NCBI RefSeq assembly: GCF_001613325.1 | Contig: NZ_BDCD01000021.1 | Span: 203,737 to 267,736, forward strand | Length of the DNA stretch: 64,000 bases | Reading direction: 5' to 3' | Source of the DNA: Nocardia yamanashiensis NBRC 100130 | Lineage (GTDB): Bacteria > Actinomycetota > Actinomycetes > Mycobacteriales > Mycobacteriaceae | In this document: piece by piece, positions 24,877 to 33,504 of the stretch | Position numbering within the stretch: position 1 is the stretch's first letter | Layout of the letters: the number at the start of each line of letters is the position of its first letter | The notes under the pieces: model-generated | What the model saw: the letters and a program-made list of their open reading frames with translations, nothing else | Database searches by the model: none | What the model was told of the DNA's origin: nothing | Translations under genes and position numbers: made by a program

Positions 24877-25296
24877 TCAGTGCAGTACCTGCTCCAGTAC
24901 GGAGCGATGCGTCGGCACGGCCTGCTTGTGCAGCTCCCGGCCCTTGTCGGTGAGGCAGACGAAGATCGCGCGGCGATCGTTGGTACACAGCGAACGTGCC
25001 ACCAGCCCGTCCTTCTCCAAGCGGGCGACCGCACGCGACAACGCACTCTGACTGAGGTGGATGTCGTTGGCGAGATCGCTCATCTTGTAGTTCTCCCCGC
25101 CGGCATCGATGAGCCGGTCCAGGGTCTCGAATTCGCTGAGCCCGAGGTTGTGGCGTCCTTGCAGTTCTTTTTCGAGAGCGCACGAGGTCGTCGCGTGCCG
25201 GGCCAGTAGATCGCGCCACTCACTCACCAGGCCCGTGGGATGCGTGAGATCCACGGACGAGGCGACAGGCGCTGTCGACTTCGGCATGGCCGCCAT
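24877..25296 (-). CDS. MarR-family repressor of the adjacent MFS exporter
   Basis: 139 residues with a MarR winged helix: GLSEFETLDRLIDAG, YKMSDLANDIHLSQSALSRAV, RLEKDGLVARSLCTNDRRAIFVCLTDKG. ATG 25296 or the in-frame ATG 25287 could start it; neither has a clear ribosome site. It is divergent from an MFS drug-exporter gene, and the gap holds three evenly spaced palindromes. This is the classic layout of a ligand-relieved repressor controlling efflux and itself. The ligand is not known. Confidence 0.88.
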   Translation of the reverse strand: MAAMPKSTAPVASSVDLTHPTGLVSEWRDLLARHATTSCALEKELQGRHNLGLSEFETLDRLIDAGGENYKMSDLANDIHLSQSALSRAVARLEKDGLVARSLCTNDRRAIFVCLTDKGRELHKQAVPTHRSVLEQVLH

Positions 25297-25317
25297 CTTA
25301 GTGCGTCACCGCAAATC

Positions 25318-25359
25318 ATGCAAGCGCATTAAATGCTTGTGCATTTGATGCGTGCGCAT
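25318..25359. promoter_or_regulatory. Triple tandem palindromic operator, 15-bp period
   Basis: Three 12-bp near-palindromes of form ATGCNNGYGCAT lie at 25318-25329, 25333-25344 and 25348-25359, each starting exactly 15 bp after the last (tandem units 25318-25332, 25333-25347, 25348-25362). They fill the gap between marR and the MFS gene, making cooperative binding by the MarR dimer likely. Confidence 0.8.
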
Positions 25360-25374
25360 GTACTGTCCTCTCTC

Positions 25375-26844
25375 GTGACTTCCACCGAGACCTTCCGCCC
25401 ATCAGCGGTCGCCGCTGATTCCTCGCAGTGGCCAATTCGGCTCTGGGGCATGCTCATCACCCTCTGCATCGTGCTGTTCCTGGACGGCCTCGACGTGTCG
25501 ATGATCGGCGTCGCCCTTCCTTCCATCGGTACCGAACTCAACCTGGAGACCTCCACCCTGCAGTGGCTGGTCAGCGGTTACGTCCTCGGCTACGGCGGCC
25601 TGCTGCTGCTGGGCGGGCGCACCGCGGACCTGCTCGGCCGCCGCAAGGTCTTCCTGATCGCCCTCGCCGTCTTCGCCCTGGCCTCGCTGGCCGGCGCGCT
25701 GGTCAGCTCGGGCCCGCTGCTCATCCTGACCCGCTTCATCAAGGGCCTGGCCGCCGCGTTCACCGCGCCGACCGGTCTGTCGATCATCACCACCAACTTC
25801 CCCGAGGGCCCGGCCCGCAACAAGGCGCTGTCCATCTACACCGTGTTCGGTGCGGGCGGCTACTCCATGGGCCTGCTCTTCGGCGGTCTGATGACCGGTC
25901 TCGGCTGGCGCTGGACCTTCCTGCTGCCCGTCCCGATCGCCATCGCCGCGCTGGTCGCCGCGTTCTACCTGGTGCCCAAGGACAAGCCCGCCGAAGAGGG
26001 CGGACACGATCTGTTCGGCGCGCTGCTGTCCACCGCGGGCATGCTGCTGCTGGTCTACACCGTGGTCTCGGCCCCGGAAGCCGGCTGGGCCTCGGCCCGC
26101 ACCATCGGTTCCTTCGTCGCCGTGGTGGTGCTGTTCGCCGCCTTCGTCTACGTGGAGAACAAGGTCAAGTACCCGCTGGTCCGCCTCGGCATCCTGAAGA
26201 AGGGCTCGCTGGTCCGTGCCAGCCTGGCCATCATCGCGGTCGGCGGTTCGTACTTCTCCTGGCAGTTCATCACCACCCTGTACCTGCAGGACACCCTGGG
26301 CTGGTCCCCGCTGAAGCTGGCCCTGGCGCTGCTGCCGGTGGGTCTGCTGGTGGTCGCCTCCGCGTTCGTCTCGGACAAGCTGGTCGACCGCTTCGGCACC
26401 GGGCCGATCATCGCCGTCACCCTGGTGATCATGTCGGTGGGTTACCTGCTGTACCTGCGCCTGGACACCGCGCCGGACTACCTGACCGTGCTGCTGCCCG
26501 CGGTGCTGCTGGTCGGCATCGGCTGGGTCGGCTTCCCGGCCATCAATATCCAGGCCACCAGCGGCATCGACGACGACGAACAGGGATTGGCGGCCGGCGT
26601 GCTCCAGACCGCCATGCAGGTCGGCGCGGCCATCGTGCTCGCGGTGACCACCGCCATCGTCACCTCCGGCGCGCACACCGACCGGAGCCCGCAGGCCATG
26701 CTCGACACCTACAAGCCGGGCCTGGAGTTCGCCGCCGGCGTGGCCATCGTCGGCGCCCTGGTCGCCCTCTCGGTCTACCTGCCCAAGCGGCGGGCCAAGG
26801 CCGAAGCGCGGGAAGAGGATCGCGAATTGGAACTCGTCGGCTGA
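25375..26844 (+). CDS. MFS drug exporter, 14-helix DHA2 family
   Basis: 489 residues with 14 predicted helices. DHA2 motifs: LDGLDVSMIGVALPSIG in helix 1 (motif D1-like), WLVSGYVLGYGGLLLLGGRTADLLGRRKVF (motif A region, shown here only by its parts GRTADLLGRR), and LGWRWTFLLPVPI (motif C/H region). It probably exports hydrophobic drugs or dyes with proton antiport. GTG 25375 is preferred because the ATGs at 25348 and 25358 sit inside the operator; the leader is short and no ribosome site is clear. It is controlled by the divergent MarR. Confidence 0.9.
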   Translation: MTSTETFRPSAVAADSSQWPIRLWGMLITLCIVLFLDGLDVSMIGVALPSIGTELNLETSTLQWLVSGYVLGYGGLLLLGGRTADLLGRRKVFLIALAVFALASLAGALVSSGPLLILTRFIKGLAAAFTAPTGLSIITTNFPEGPARNKALSIYTVFGAGGYSMGLLFGGLMTGLGWRWTFLLPVPIAIAALVAAFYLVPKDKPAEEGGHDLFGALLSTAGMLLLVYTVVSAPEAGWASARTIGSFVAVVVLFAAFVYVENKVKYPLVRLGILKKGSLVRASLAIIAVGGSYFSWQFITTLYLQDTLGWSPLKLALALLPVGLLVVASAFVSDKLVDRFGTGPIIAVTLVIMSVGYLLYLRLDTAPDYLTVLLPAVLLVGIGWVGFPAINIQATSGIDDDEQGLAAGVLQTAMQVGAAIVLAVTTAIVTSGAHTDRSPQAMLDTYKPGLEFAAGVAIVGALVALSVYLPKRRAKAEAREEDRELELVG

Positions 26845-26863
26845 TCCGCAGCAGCCGATGAAA

Positions 26864-26892
26864 AGGGCCCGGGGACACTGTCTCCGGGCCCT
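26864..26892. terminator. Terminator between MFS and rmlC genes
   Basis: A 13-bp stem with one G.U pair (AGGGCCCGG at 26864-26872 with 26884-26892, continuing inwards) and a 3-nt loop lies between the convergent stops. Confidence 0.82.
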
Positions 26893-26906
26893 CGGCGTGT
26901 CCTGGA

Positions 26907-27467
26907 CTACACCCGCAGCGACGAGAGTCCGGGCGCGGCAGCGTCTTTCGCCGACCGGATGAACTCGAGCGGTTCTCCGTTGCGGCCCACCGCCGGCCAT
27001 TCGATGGCCAGCTCCGGATCGAAAGCGTCCAGGTCCCGGTCGAATTCGGGCGAGTACTCCAGCGAACAGAGATAGTTGACCGTCGAGTTGTCCTCGAGCG
27101 ACAGCAGCGCGTGCCCCAGCCCCTCGGCCAGGAACACCGACTTGCGCTCCACATCGTCGATCACGACCGCGTCCCACTTGCCGAACGTGGGGGAGTCGCG
27201 CCGCAGATCCACCACCACGTCCAGGAACGCCCCGCGCACACACGTCACGTACTTCGCCTGTCCCGGCGGATCTTCCGTGTAGTGGATGCCGCGCAGCACG
27301 CCCGCCGCCGAGGTGGACACATTGACCTGCATCAGATCGAACGGCCGCCCCACCGCCTTCTCGAATTCCGAGGCCTTGAACGCCTCGGTGAAGACCCCGC
27401 GCTCGTCGCCGTGCAGGCGCGGCGTGAACTCCCACGCCCCCGGAATGCCCAGTTCGCGAATCCGCAT
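26907..27467 (-). CDS. rmlC: dTDP-4-dehydrorhamnose 3,5-epimerase RmlC
   Basis: 186-residue cupin enzyme converting dTDP-4-keto-6-deoxyglucose to dTDP-4-keto-rhamnose, on the path to the rhamnose of the arabinogalactan linker. Motifs: RGVFTEAFKASEF, GVLRGIHYTEDPPGQAKYV with the catalytic His, and VVDLRRDSPTFGKW; VFLAEGLGHALLSL carries the later metal-site-like region. ATG 27467 lies 2 nt after the rmlA stop, with GGGAG across the stop codon, so translation is coupled. The family is normally about 180-200 residues. Confidence 0.93.
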   Translation of the reverse strand: MRIRELGIPGAWEFTPRLHGDERGVFTEAFKASEFEKAVGRPFDLMQVNVSTSAAGVLRGIHYTEDPPGQAKYVTCVRGAFLDVVVDLRRDSPTFGKWDAVVIDDVERKSVFLAEGLGHALLSLEDNSTVNYLCSLEYSPEFDRDLDAFDPELAIEWPAVGRNGEPLEFIRSAKDAAAPGLSSLRV

Positions 27468-27469
27468 CT

Positions 27470-28345
27470 CTACTCCCACGCCCGTCCGTGATCGAGCAGG
27501 CTGTACAGGTATTTCCCGTAGCCGGAGCGCAGCAGCGGTTCCGCCAGCCTGCGCAGCTGTTCGTCGTCGATGAAGCCCATGCGCCAGGCCACTTCCTCGG
27601 GCACGCCGATCTTCAGGCCCTGCCGCTCCTCGATGGTGCGCACGTAATTGGCGGCGTCGAGCAGGGAATCGAAGGTGCCGGTGTCGAGCCAGGCGGTGCC
27701 GCGCGCCAGCACGTCCACCTGCAACCGGCCCTGTTCCAGATAGGTCCGGTTGATATCGGTGATCTCGTATTCGCCGCGATCGGAGGGCTTCAGATCGCGC
27801 GCGATGGCCAGCACGTCGTTGTCGTAGAAGTACAGCCCCGGAATCGCGTAGTTGGAGCGCGGCCGGACCGGCTTCTCCTCGATGGAGATGGCCTTGCCGT
27901 CGGCGAACTCCACCACGCCGTAGGCGGTCGGATCCGAGACCCGGTAGGCGAAGACCGCGCCGCCGTCGATGTCGTGGAAGCGATTCAGCCGCATGCCGAG
28001 CCCGGGGCCGTGGAAGATATTGTCGCCCAGCACCAGTGCCGCGGAGTCGGTGCCGATATGGTCCGCGCCGAGCACGAAGGCCCGCGCCAGTCCGTCGGGT
28101 TCCGGCTGCACCACATAGGAAATGGACAGCCCGAACTGGCTGCCGTCGCCCAGCAGGCGCGCGAAGGCGGCGCTGTCCTCGGGTGTGGTGATGACCAGGA
28201 TGTCCCGGATCCCCGCCAGCATGAGCGTGGACAGGGGGTAGTAGACCATCGGCTTGTCGTAGACCGGGACCAGCTGCTTGCTCACTCCGCGCGTGATCGG
28301 ATGCAGCCGCGAGCCCGTGCCACCGGCCAGGATGATTCCGCGCAT
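27470..28345 (-). CDS. rmlA: Glucose-1-phosphate thymidylyltransferase RmlA
   Basis: 291 residues, first enzyme of dTDP-rhamnose synthesis. The N-terminal nucleotide motif is GGTGSRLHPITRGVSKQL; later blocks are YDKPMVYYPLSTLMLAGI, VLGDNIFHG, and WLDTGTFDSLLDAANYV, all standard for RmlA. ATG 28345 starts directly at MRGIILAGG; no strong ribosome site is visible, so it may be read from a very short leader. It is co-transcribed with rmlC. rmlB is nearby at 30810 on the other strand; rmlD is not in the window. Confidence 0.95.
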   Translation of the reverse strand: MRGIILAGGTGSRLHPITRGVSKQLVPVYDKPMVYYPLSTLMLAGIRDILVITTPEDSAAFARLLGDGSQFGLSISYVVQPEPDGLARAFVLGADHIGTDSAALVLGDNIFHGPGLGMRLNRFHDIDGGAVFAYRVSDPTAYGVVEFADGKAISIEEKPVRPRSNYAIPGLYFYDNDVLAIARDLKPSDRGEYEITDINRTYLEQGRLQVDVLARGTAWLDTGTFDSLLDAANYVRTIEERQGLKIGVPEEVAWRMGFIDDEQLRRLAEPLLRSGYGKYLYSLLDHGRAWE

Positions 28346-28591
28346 GTCACGACAGTCTGCCAGTTCGGTTCCGAGCATGACGGGTCAGGTTCCGAGTCGA
28401 CGGCGAATCGGTCACGCCGGTTTGCCGCTATACGGAATGGTCCATAAGTGTTGCGTAGGTCACGTTCTCATGGTGTTCTGAAATGACGCTATGTGAGATG
28501 TCAGCGCCGACTCTCTTGCGCCGGGTCCGAGCCGCGTGCTCCGGTCCCCGGAACGAACGGCTCGGCGCGCCAACAACGAGGTAGGTGCGCG

Positions 28592-29569
28592 ATGACCAAC
28601 GACACTGCGGTCGCGAATCCCGATCGAATCAGCGCGGCGGCGCGAGCGCTGGCCATGGCCTGCCGCACCATGATCCGGCCCGCGGGCGAATTGGTCCCCG
28701 TCACCATGGGATCCATGCCCGTCGCCCAGGCGGTGATCAACAATCTCGCCAAGATGCGTCCCGCTCCCCGGGGTGTGGAACGGGAACAGGTGCGGCTCAA
28801 CGGCTTCCGCATGGAGATCGTGCGGCCCGCGGGCGCGCGCAAATCCCTGCGCGACGGCGCGATCATGTACATGCACGGCGGCGGGTTCTTCCTGTGCGGC
28901 CTGGACACCCATCGGCCCGTGGTGGCGGCGCTGGCGCGCAAGACCGGGCTGCCGGTGGTGAGCATCGAATACCGGCAGTTGCCCGACACCGATATCGCCG
29001 GTTCGGTCACCGACTGCCTCACCGCCTACAAATGGCTGCTGGCGCACGGCGTTCCGGCGTCGCGCATCGTCTTCGCCGGTGATTCGGCGGGCGGCTACAT
29101 GACCTTCGCGACCGCCCTGCGCGCCCGCGACGCCGGGCTCCCGGTCCCCGCCGGACTGGTGGGCCTGTGTCCCGCACTGGATCTGGACTGCACCGAGAAG
29201 CGCGCCCACCCCAACTACCACCGTGATTCGCTGATCCCGCTGTCCGCGCTGGAGCAGGTGGTGGCGATCGGCGCGGCCCGCGACGGTTACCTGGATCCGC
29301 GTCTGTCCCCGGTCAACAATGTGCTGGCGGGCCTGCCCCCGGCCCTGCTCATCGTCGCCGAAGACGAAGTCCTGCGCCGCGACAGCGAGATCATGGCCCA
29401 GCGGCTCGCCGAATCGGGCGTGCCCGCGACCCTGGAGGTCTGGCGCGGTCAGGTGCACGCCTTCATGGCCATCTTCCCGAACATGCCGGAAAGCCGGGCC
29501 GCCCTGGCCCATGTGGCCCAATTCGTCCGCGCCCGAATCGATTCCACCCAGATCGCGCGTTCCGCCTAG
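28592..29569 (+). CDS. HSL-family alpha/beta hydrolase (esterase/lipase)
   Basis: 325 residues. The oxyanion motif is MHGGGFFLCG, the nucleophile Ser lies in GDSAGG, the acid is probably in VAEDEVLRRDSE, and the catalytic His is in GQVHAFMAI, the order of the hormone-sensitive-lipase family. It resembles mycobacterial Lip proteins. No signal peptide is present. ATG 28592 follows GAGGTAGG. The gene is divergent from rmlA with a 246-bp gap and converges on a secreted-protein gene. The substrate is unknown; short- to medium-chain esters are typical for the family. Confidence 0.9.
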   Translation: MTNDTAVANPDRISAAARALAMACRTMIRPAGELVPVTMGSMPVAQAVINNLAKMRPAPRGVEREQVRLNGFRMEIVRPAGARKSLRDGAIMYMHGGGFFLCGLDTHRPVVAALARKTGLPVVSIEYRQLPDTDIAGSVTDCLTAYKWLLAHGVPASRIVFAGDSAGGYMTFATALRARDAGLPVPAGLVGLCPALDLDCTEKRAHPNYHRDSLIPLSALEQVVAIGAARDGYLDPRLSPVNNVLAGLPPALLIVAEDEVLRRDSEIMAQRLAESGVPATLEVWRGQVHAFMAIFPNMPESRAALAHVAQFVRARIDSTQIARSA

Positions 29570-29620
29570 ACGTCAGGCGGGGCCGTCTGAATCCGTTCGG
29601 CGGGACCGGCTGCAAAAAAG

Positions 29621-29657
29621 ACGAATCCCCACCCGGGTGGTCCGGGTGGGGATTCGT
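29621..29657 (-). terminator. Intrinsic terminator of the 29674 gene
   Basis: A 16-bp perfect stem (29621-29636 with 29642-29657) and 5-nt loop are followed, reading leftwards, by a run of six T (AAAAAA at 29614-29619 on the plus strand). It is 16 bp past the stop of the secreted-protein gene. Confidence 0.92.
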
Positions 29658-29673
29658 TCGTACCGCGGCCGAA

Positions 29674-30375
29674 TTACTTGGCCGGGGCGGTGAAGGGCTG
29701 GTTGATGGTGGTGAAGTACTGCACGGCGGCGGCGATCGCGACCGGGGCGGTCACGAAGATCTGACCGGCCAGCACACCCAGGAAGCCGACGGCGGCGGCA
29801 CCGGCGATGCAACCACCGATCGGGCCCAGGCCGAACAGGGTGGCCAGCGCGCCGGTGGCGACGACGCCGAGGGCCGCACCCGCGACACAGCCGAGGGCCG
29901 CGCCGCCGATACCACCGACCAGGGTGCCGATGGTGGCGCCCATGGAGATGGTGTCCTTCAGGCGGTTCCAGGCGGCCTGCTCACGGTCGTACTCGTTCTT
30001 CCAGGGAGCCTGGTTCTCGTACGGCAGGGCGACGGGCTTGTAGACGGCGTGCGCCTCGTCGTACTGCGGGGTCAGGGTGGCGGTGTTGCCGGCGATCTCG
30101 GCGGCGATCGGGAACTCGAAGTCGTCGACGCGGAACTTCAGCTCGGTGCCGGCGACGGTGGTGCCGTTGGCGGCCTGGATCTTGAAGACGCCGTTGTCGT
30201 TGACCAGCGAGCCGACGTCGGTCCGGATGACGACCTGGCCGTTCTCGGACTGGGTGGCGGCGTAGTTGACGGCGCCGTTGTCGGCCGCGGCCGGGGCGGC
30301 GTTCACGGTGCCGGCGGTGACGCCCATGGCAGCGATCAGCAGCGCCGAGGTAGCGGCGAATTTCCTCATCAGCAT
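29674..30375 (-). CDS. Secreted glycine-zipper protein, paralogue of the 13832 gene
   Basis: 233 residues from ATG 30375, chosen because GAGG lies 8 nt upstream (frame opens at 30390). Signal peptide ends around TVNAAPAAA. The middle is beta-rich with FRVDDFEFPIAAEI; AWNRLKDTISMGATIG leads into long glycine-zipper segments with two cysteines, ending FTTINQPFTAPAK. The paralogue at 13832 has the same architecture. The function is unknown. Strong terminator, long upstream region and signal peptide suggest a well-expressed exported protein; a perfect Crp-type box lies about 205 bp upstream. Confidence 0.82.
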   Translation of the reverse strand: MLMRKFAATSALLIAAMGVTAGTVNAAPAAADNGAVNYAATQSENGQVVIRTDVGSLVNDNGVFKIQAANGTTVAGTELKFRVDDFEFPIAAEIAGNTATLTPQYDEAHAVYKPVALPYENQAPWKNEYDREQAAWNRLKDTISMGATIGTLVGGIGGAALGCVAGAALGVVATGALATLFGLGPIGGCIAGAAAVGFLGVLAGQIFVTAPVAIAAAVQYFTTINQPFTAPAK

Positions 30376-30809
30376 TTGGTGAAACCTCATCGAAGAGCTC
30401 GGGGGGACAGGAGGAATCGAAATCGAGATCAGCTAACGAGCGGTGAACCGACTGTGACCGTTAGTTCAAATTCCGTTCACCATCGGGATCACGCGCTTCG
30501 GGAGGTTCCGGAAATGCGCTGCGTGCGTATGGTTTTCATGGATAGCACGGATCCACCGGTCCGTTACCCCCAGGTCTGTTTGTGATGAAGGTCACATGCG
30601 TCACTTGAAAAGTCTCAGGCTTTTCGCGGTGAAACTCCCGCCGCTTCGGCGTAATTGCGACATTTGGGATCCGGCTGCCGTTTCGGCGCGGATATTTTTG
30701 TTTCCTTCTCGTGTCCGATTCCGCTCACCTGGAAGCCGTATCCCGTGTAATGCCCGCAACCTGTCCGGCCCCGCATCCGATCGCTTCCCGCGCCGCGTAG
30801 GGTTTCGGT
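30376..30809. promoter_or_regulatory. 434-bp divergent region with Crp box
   Basis: The region separates the secreted-protein gene (leftwards) and rmlB (rightwards). TGTGATGAAGGTCACA at 30581-30596 is a perfect match to TGTGA-N6-TCACA, the Crp consensus used in mycobacteria. A small hairpin (GAAAAG and CTTTTC, 30607-30625) lies just to its right, and GTTACCCCC lies to its left. No ORF or RNA gene is supported. Confidence 0.6.
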
Positions 30810-31814
30810 GTGCGACTGCTCGTAACCGGAGGCGCCGGCTTCATCGGCGCGAACTTCGTTCACCAGACCGTGACGCGCCGACCGGGCGTGCACGTGACCG
30901 TGCTCGACAAACTCACCTATGCCGGCAATCGAGACTCGCTGGCCCCCATAGCGGATCGAATCGAGTTCGTGCACGGCGACATCGCCGATACCGCACTGGT
31001 GGATCGCCTGGTCGGCGGCGTGGACGCGGTGGTGCATTTCGCCGCCGAATCCCACAACGACAATTCGCTCGCCGATCCGTGGCCGTTCATCCAGACCAAT
31101 ATCGTCGGTACCTATTCGCTGCTACAGGCGGTGCGCCGGCATCAGGTGCGCTATCACCACATCTCCACCGACGAGGTGTACGGCGATCTCGAACTCGACG
31201 ATCCCGCCGCATTCACCGAGGTCACGCCCTACAACCCGTCCAGCCCGTATTCGGCGTCCAAAGCCTCGAGCGACATGCTGGTGCGTTCCTGGGTGCGTTC
31301 TTTCGGCGTGCGGGCGACAATCTCCAACTGCTCCAACAACTATGGGCCGTACCAGCATGTGGAGAAATTCATCCCACGCCAGATCACCAATCTGATCGAC
31401 GGTATCCGGCCGCGGCTCTACGGCGCCGGACATCAGGTCCGCGACTGGATTCACGTGGACGATCACAACAGCGCGGTATGGGAAATCCTGGAGCGCGGCC
31501 GCATCGGCCAGACCTATCTGATCGGCGCCGACGGGGAACGCGACAACAGGTCCGTGGTGCAGCTGATCCTGGAGGCATTCGGCCGCAGCCCCGACGACTT
31601 CGACCACGTCACCGATCGCCCCGGGCACGACCTGCGGTACGCCATCGACTCCACCCTGCTGCGCACCGAACTCGGCTGGGAACCGGAATACCGCGACTTC
31701 CGCAAGGGCCTGGACGCCACCATCGACTGGTACCGCGAACACGAATCCTGGTGGCGTCCACAGAAAGCCGCGACCGAGAACGCCTACGCCGCCGCGGGCG
31801 AGAAAGTCCTTTAG
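30810..31814 (+). CDS. rmlB: dTDP-glucose 4,6-dehydratase RmlB
   Basis: 334-residue extended SDR that converts dTDP-glucose to dTDP-4-keto-6-deoxyglucose, the step between RmlA and RmlC. NAD-binding TGGAGFIGANF; HFAAESHNDNSL; catalytic HISTDEVYG with Asp/Glu; YSASKAS with Tyr and Lys; SNNYGPYQHVEKFIP. The Asp-Asn-Ser in the HFAAES block differs slightly from the usual His-Val-Asp-Arg-Ser, but the fold is intact. GTG 30810 follows TAGGG. It is transcribed apart from rmlA-rmlC. Confidence 0.93.
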   Translation: MRLLVTGGAGFIGANFVHQTVTRRPGVHVTVLDKLTYAGNRDSLAPIADRIEFVHGDIADTALVDRLVGGVDAVVHFAAESHNDNSLADPWPFIQTNIVGTYSLLQAVRRHQVRYHHISTDEVYGDLELDDPAAFTEVTPYNPSSPYSASKASSDMLVRSWVRSFGVRATISNCSNNYGPYQHVEKFIPRQITNLIDGIRPRLYGAGHQVRDWIHVDDHNSAVWEILERGRIGQTYLIGADGERDNRSVVQLILEAFGRSPDDFDHVTDRPGHDLRYAIDSTLLRTELGWEPEYRDFRKGLDATIDWYREHESWWRPQKAATENAYAAAGEKVL

Positions 31815-31858
31815 GCCGTCAACCGACCCGCGCGGTACTCCGCGAACGCCATTTCCGC

Positions 31859-31886
31859 ACCCATCGCCGACATCGCGGCGATGGGT
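31859..31886. terminator. Terminator between convergent rmlB and membrane-protein genes
   Basis: An 11-bp perfect stem (ACCCATCGCCG at 31859-31869 with 31876-31886) and a 6-nt loop lie 8 bp before the stop of the leftward gene. Confidence 0.78.
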
Positions 31887-31893
31887 CGCGAAA

Positions 31894-33504
31894 TCAGCCC
31901 CAGACGATGGTGGAGTACTTCACCACGGCGGCGATCAGGGCGATGGACGTCGCCGCCACCACCGTGATGGCCGGACCGCGCGTGGGGACCCGGCCCTCGG
32001 AGTCGGTGAGCCGCAACGGCATCCAGCGCAACACCACAGCGAATCCGAGAATGGTGAGCGGCACGAAGTACCGGCCCTGGACGCCGTCGATAATGAAATA
32101 GCCGACGGGCGTGAAGGACATGTACAGCGTCACATAGATCATCGCGACGCTCGCCAGAATCGTCAGCGCCACCACCCAGGTGCGCAGCCGGTTGGCGTTC
32201 GCGGCGGTGAAACGATCCGCGATGCCGATGCTGACGGTGAACGCCAGCAGGCTCGCCACGATGGTCAGCGCGGGCACGTCGATATAGGCGAAGCCGAGCT
32301 CACCGAAGAACTGGGTGAACCAGCGCTGATCGCGGCGGGCGATGGAATCGCCGAACACGGACAGGAATTGCAGCGGATCGCCGAGGATCTCCTTCAGCTG
32401 ATCGCCCGGGCGCACCGAACCCCACTGGTTCTCCGGCCGCATCAGGCTCATGCCGTCCCCGGTCGGTGCGGCGATCTTCATCCACACCGCGAAGGACAGC
32501 CCGCCGACGGCCGCGGCCGCCCACGGCAGCACGCGCTGCCACACCGCTACCCGGTCGGTCCCGCCGAAACCGAAGCGGCTCGGCGGAATCAGCACGGTCA
32601 GCATGGCGATCAGCACGTAGGTCGGCTTGCACACCGGCAGCAGCACGGTGGCGGCCAGCGCCGCCACGGTTTCCGGCTTGGACAGCCGCTGCCCGAGGAA
32701 CAGGCCCTTGACCACCGCGATCGAAACCAGCACGGCCAGTGCGTTGGTCACGGTGTCGGCGGTGACGGTGCCCGCCTGGAACAGCGCGATGGGCAGCACC
32801 GCGACGGTGAACGCCAGCCACTGCACCCGATGCCCGCGCAGCATGCGCAGCGCGAAACCGACGATCACCAGGTAGGCCAGCAGCCCGGCCCAGCGGGTGG
32901 CCAGCACGGTGCCGCCGACGCTCAGGTCGAGGGCCTGTGCGATCCGCAGCCCGGCCGCGGGCGGCAGGTACGGGACAGGGGAGTAGGCCGCGGTATTGGT
33001 GAACCAGACCTGGGTGGTGGTGGCCGAGACCGGGGCGGCGCCGAGCAGGTCGTAGGCCTTGCGATCGGCGACCATCGGCTCGGGTTCGTCATTGTTGTTG
33101 CGGTAGTCGTCGAACGCGTAGCTCATCAGCGCGTCGATGCTGACCGGAACGTCGCCGCCCCAGGCCGGGCCGCGATCGTCATGGATCTTCTGGGGCAGGA
33201 AACCGCCCTGCGAGACCTGGTAGGCGCGGCCGAACTGGGTGATCTCGTCGTGGCCCCAGAACGGCGGGGTGAGCACCGACCAGACCGCGCCGAAGATGCC
33301 CGCGATCAGCACGAAAGCCACTGCGGCAGCGCCGAAACGCGAGTCCACGCGCTCGAACAGGCTGCCCCGCGGGGCGGCCGGCGCCGGTTCCGCCTGCGCG
33401 GCAGCCGTTTCCGGCGCGGCGGTGGCGGATTCGGCTGGGGCGGCGGTCGTTTCCGGCCGCTCCTGCTCGGGTTCGGTGGTCTCGGGTGTTTCGCGAACCG
33501 TCAT
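31894..33504 (-). CDS. DUF2142-type polytopic membrane protein
   Basis: 536 residues. An N-terminal Glu/Thr/Ala/Pro-rich cytoplasmic tail of about 55 residues precedes 11-12 helices. The first loop has TPPFWGHDEITQFGRAYQVSQGG, the DUF2142 signature shared with GT-C-like polysaccharide proteins; later GVQGRYFVPL also fits. Its ATG overlaps the stop of the upstream GT2 gene (ATGA), so the pair is translationally coupled. A GT2 plus polytopic partner, next to a GtrA gene and glfT2, suggests lipid-linked sugar modification of a wall polymer; the acceptor is not known. Confidence 0.82.
   Translation of the reverse strand: MTVRETPETTEPEQERPETTAAPAESATAAPETAAAQAEPAPAAPRGSLFERVDSRFGAAAVAFVLIAGIFGAVWSVLTPPFWGHDEITQFGRAYQVSQGGFLPQKIHDDRGPAWGGDVPVSIDALMSYAFDDYRNNNDEPEPMVADRKAYDLLGAAPVSATTTQVWFTNTAAYSPVPYLPPAAGLRIAQALDLSVGGTVLATRWAGLLAYLVIVGFALRMLRGHRVQWLAFTVAVLPIALFQAGTVTADTVTNALAVLVSIAVVKGLFLGQRLSKPETVAALAATVLLPVCKPTYVLIAMLTVLIPPSRFGFGGTDRVAVWQRVLPWAAAAVGGLSFAVWMKIAAPTGDGMSLMRPENQWGSVRPGDQLKEILGDPLQFLSVFGDSIARRDQRWFTQFFGELGFAYIDVPALTIVASLLAFTVSIGIADRFTAANANRLRTWVVALTILASVAMIYVTLYMSFTPVGYFIIDGVQGRYFVPLTILGFAVVLRWMPLRLTDSEGRVPTRGPAITVVAATSIALIAAVVKYSTIVWG

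Noticed and set aside
25333..25375. Upstream ATG starts for the MFS gene
   Set aside because: Positions 25333 and 25348 lie inside repeated operator units, so GTG 25375 is preferred.
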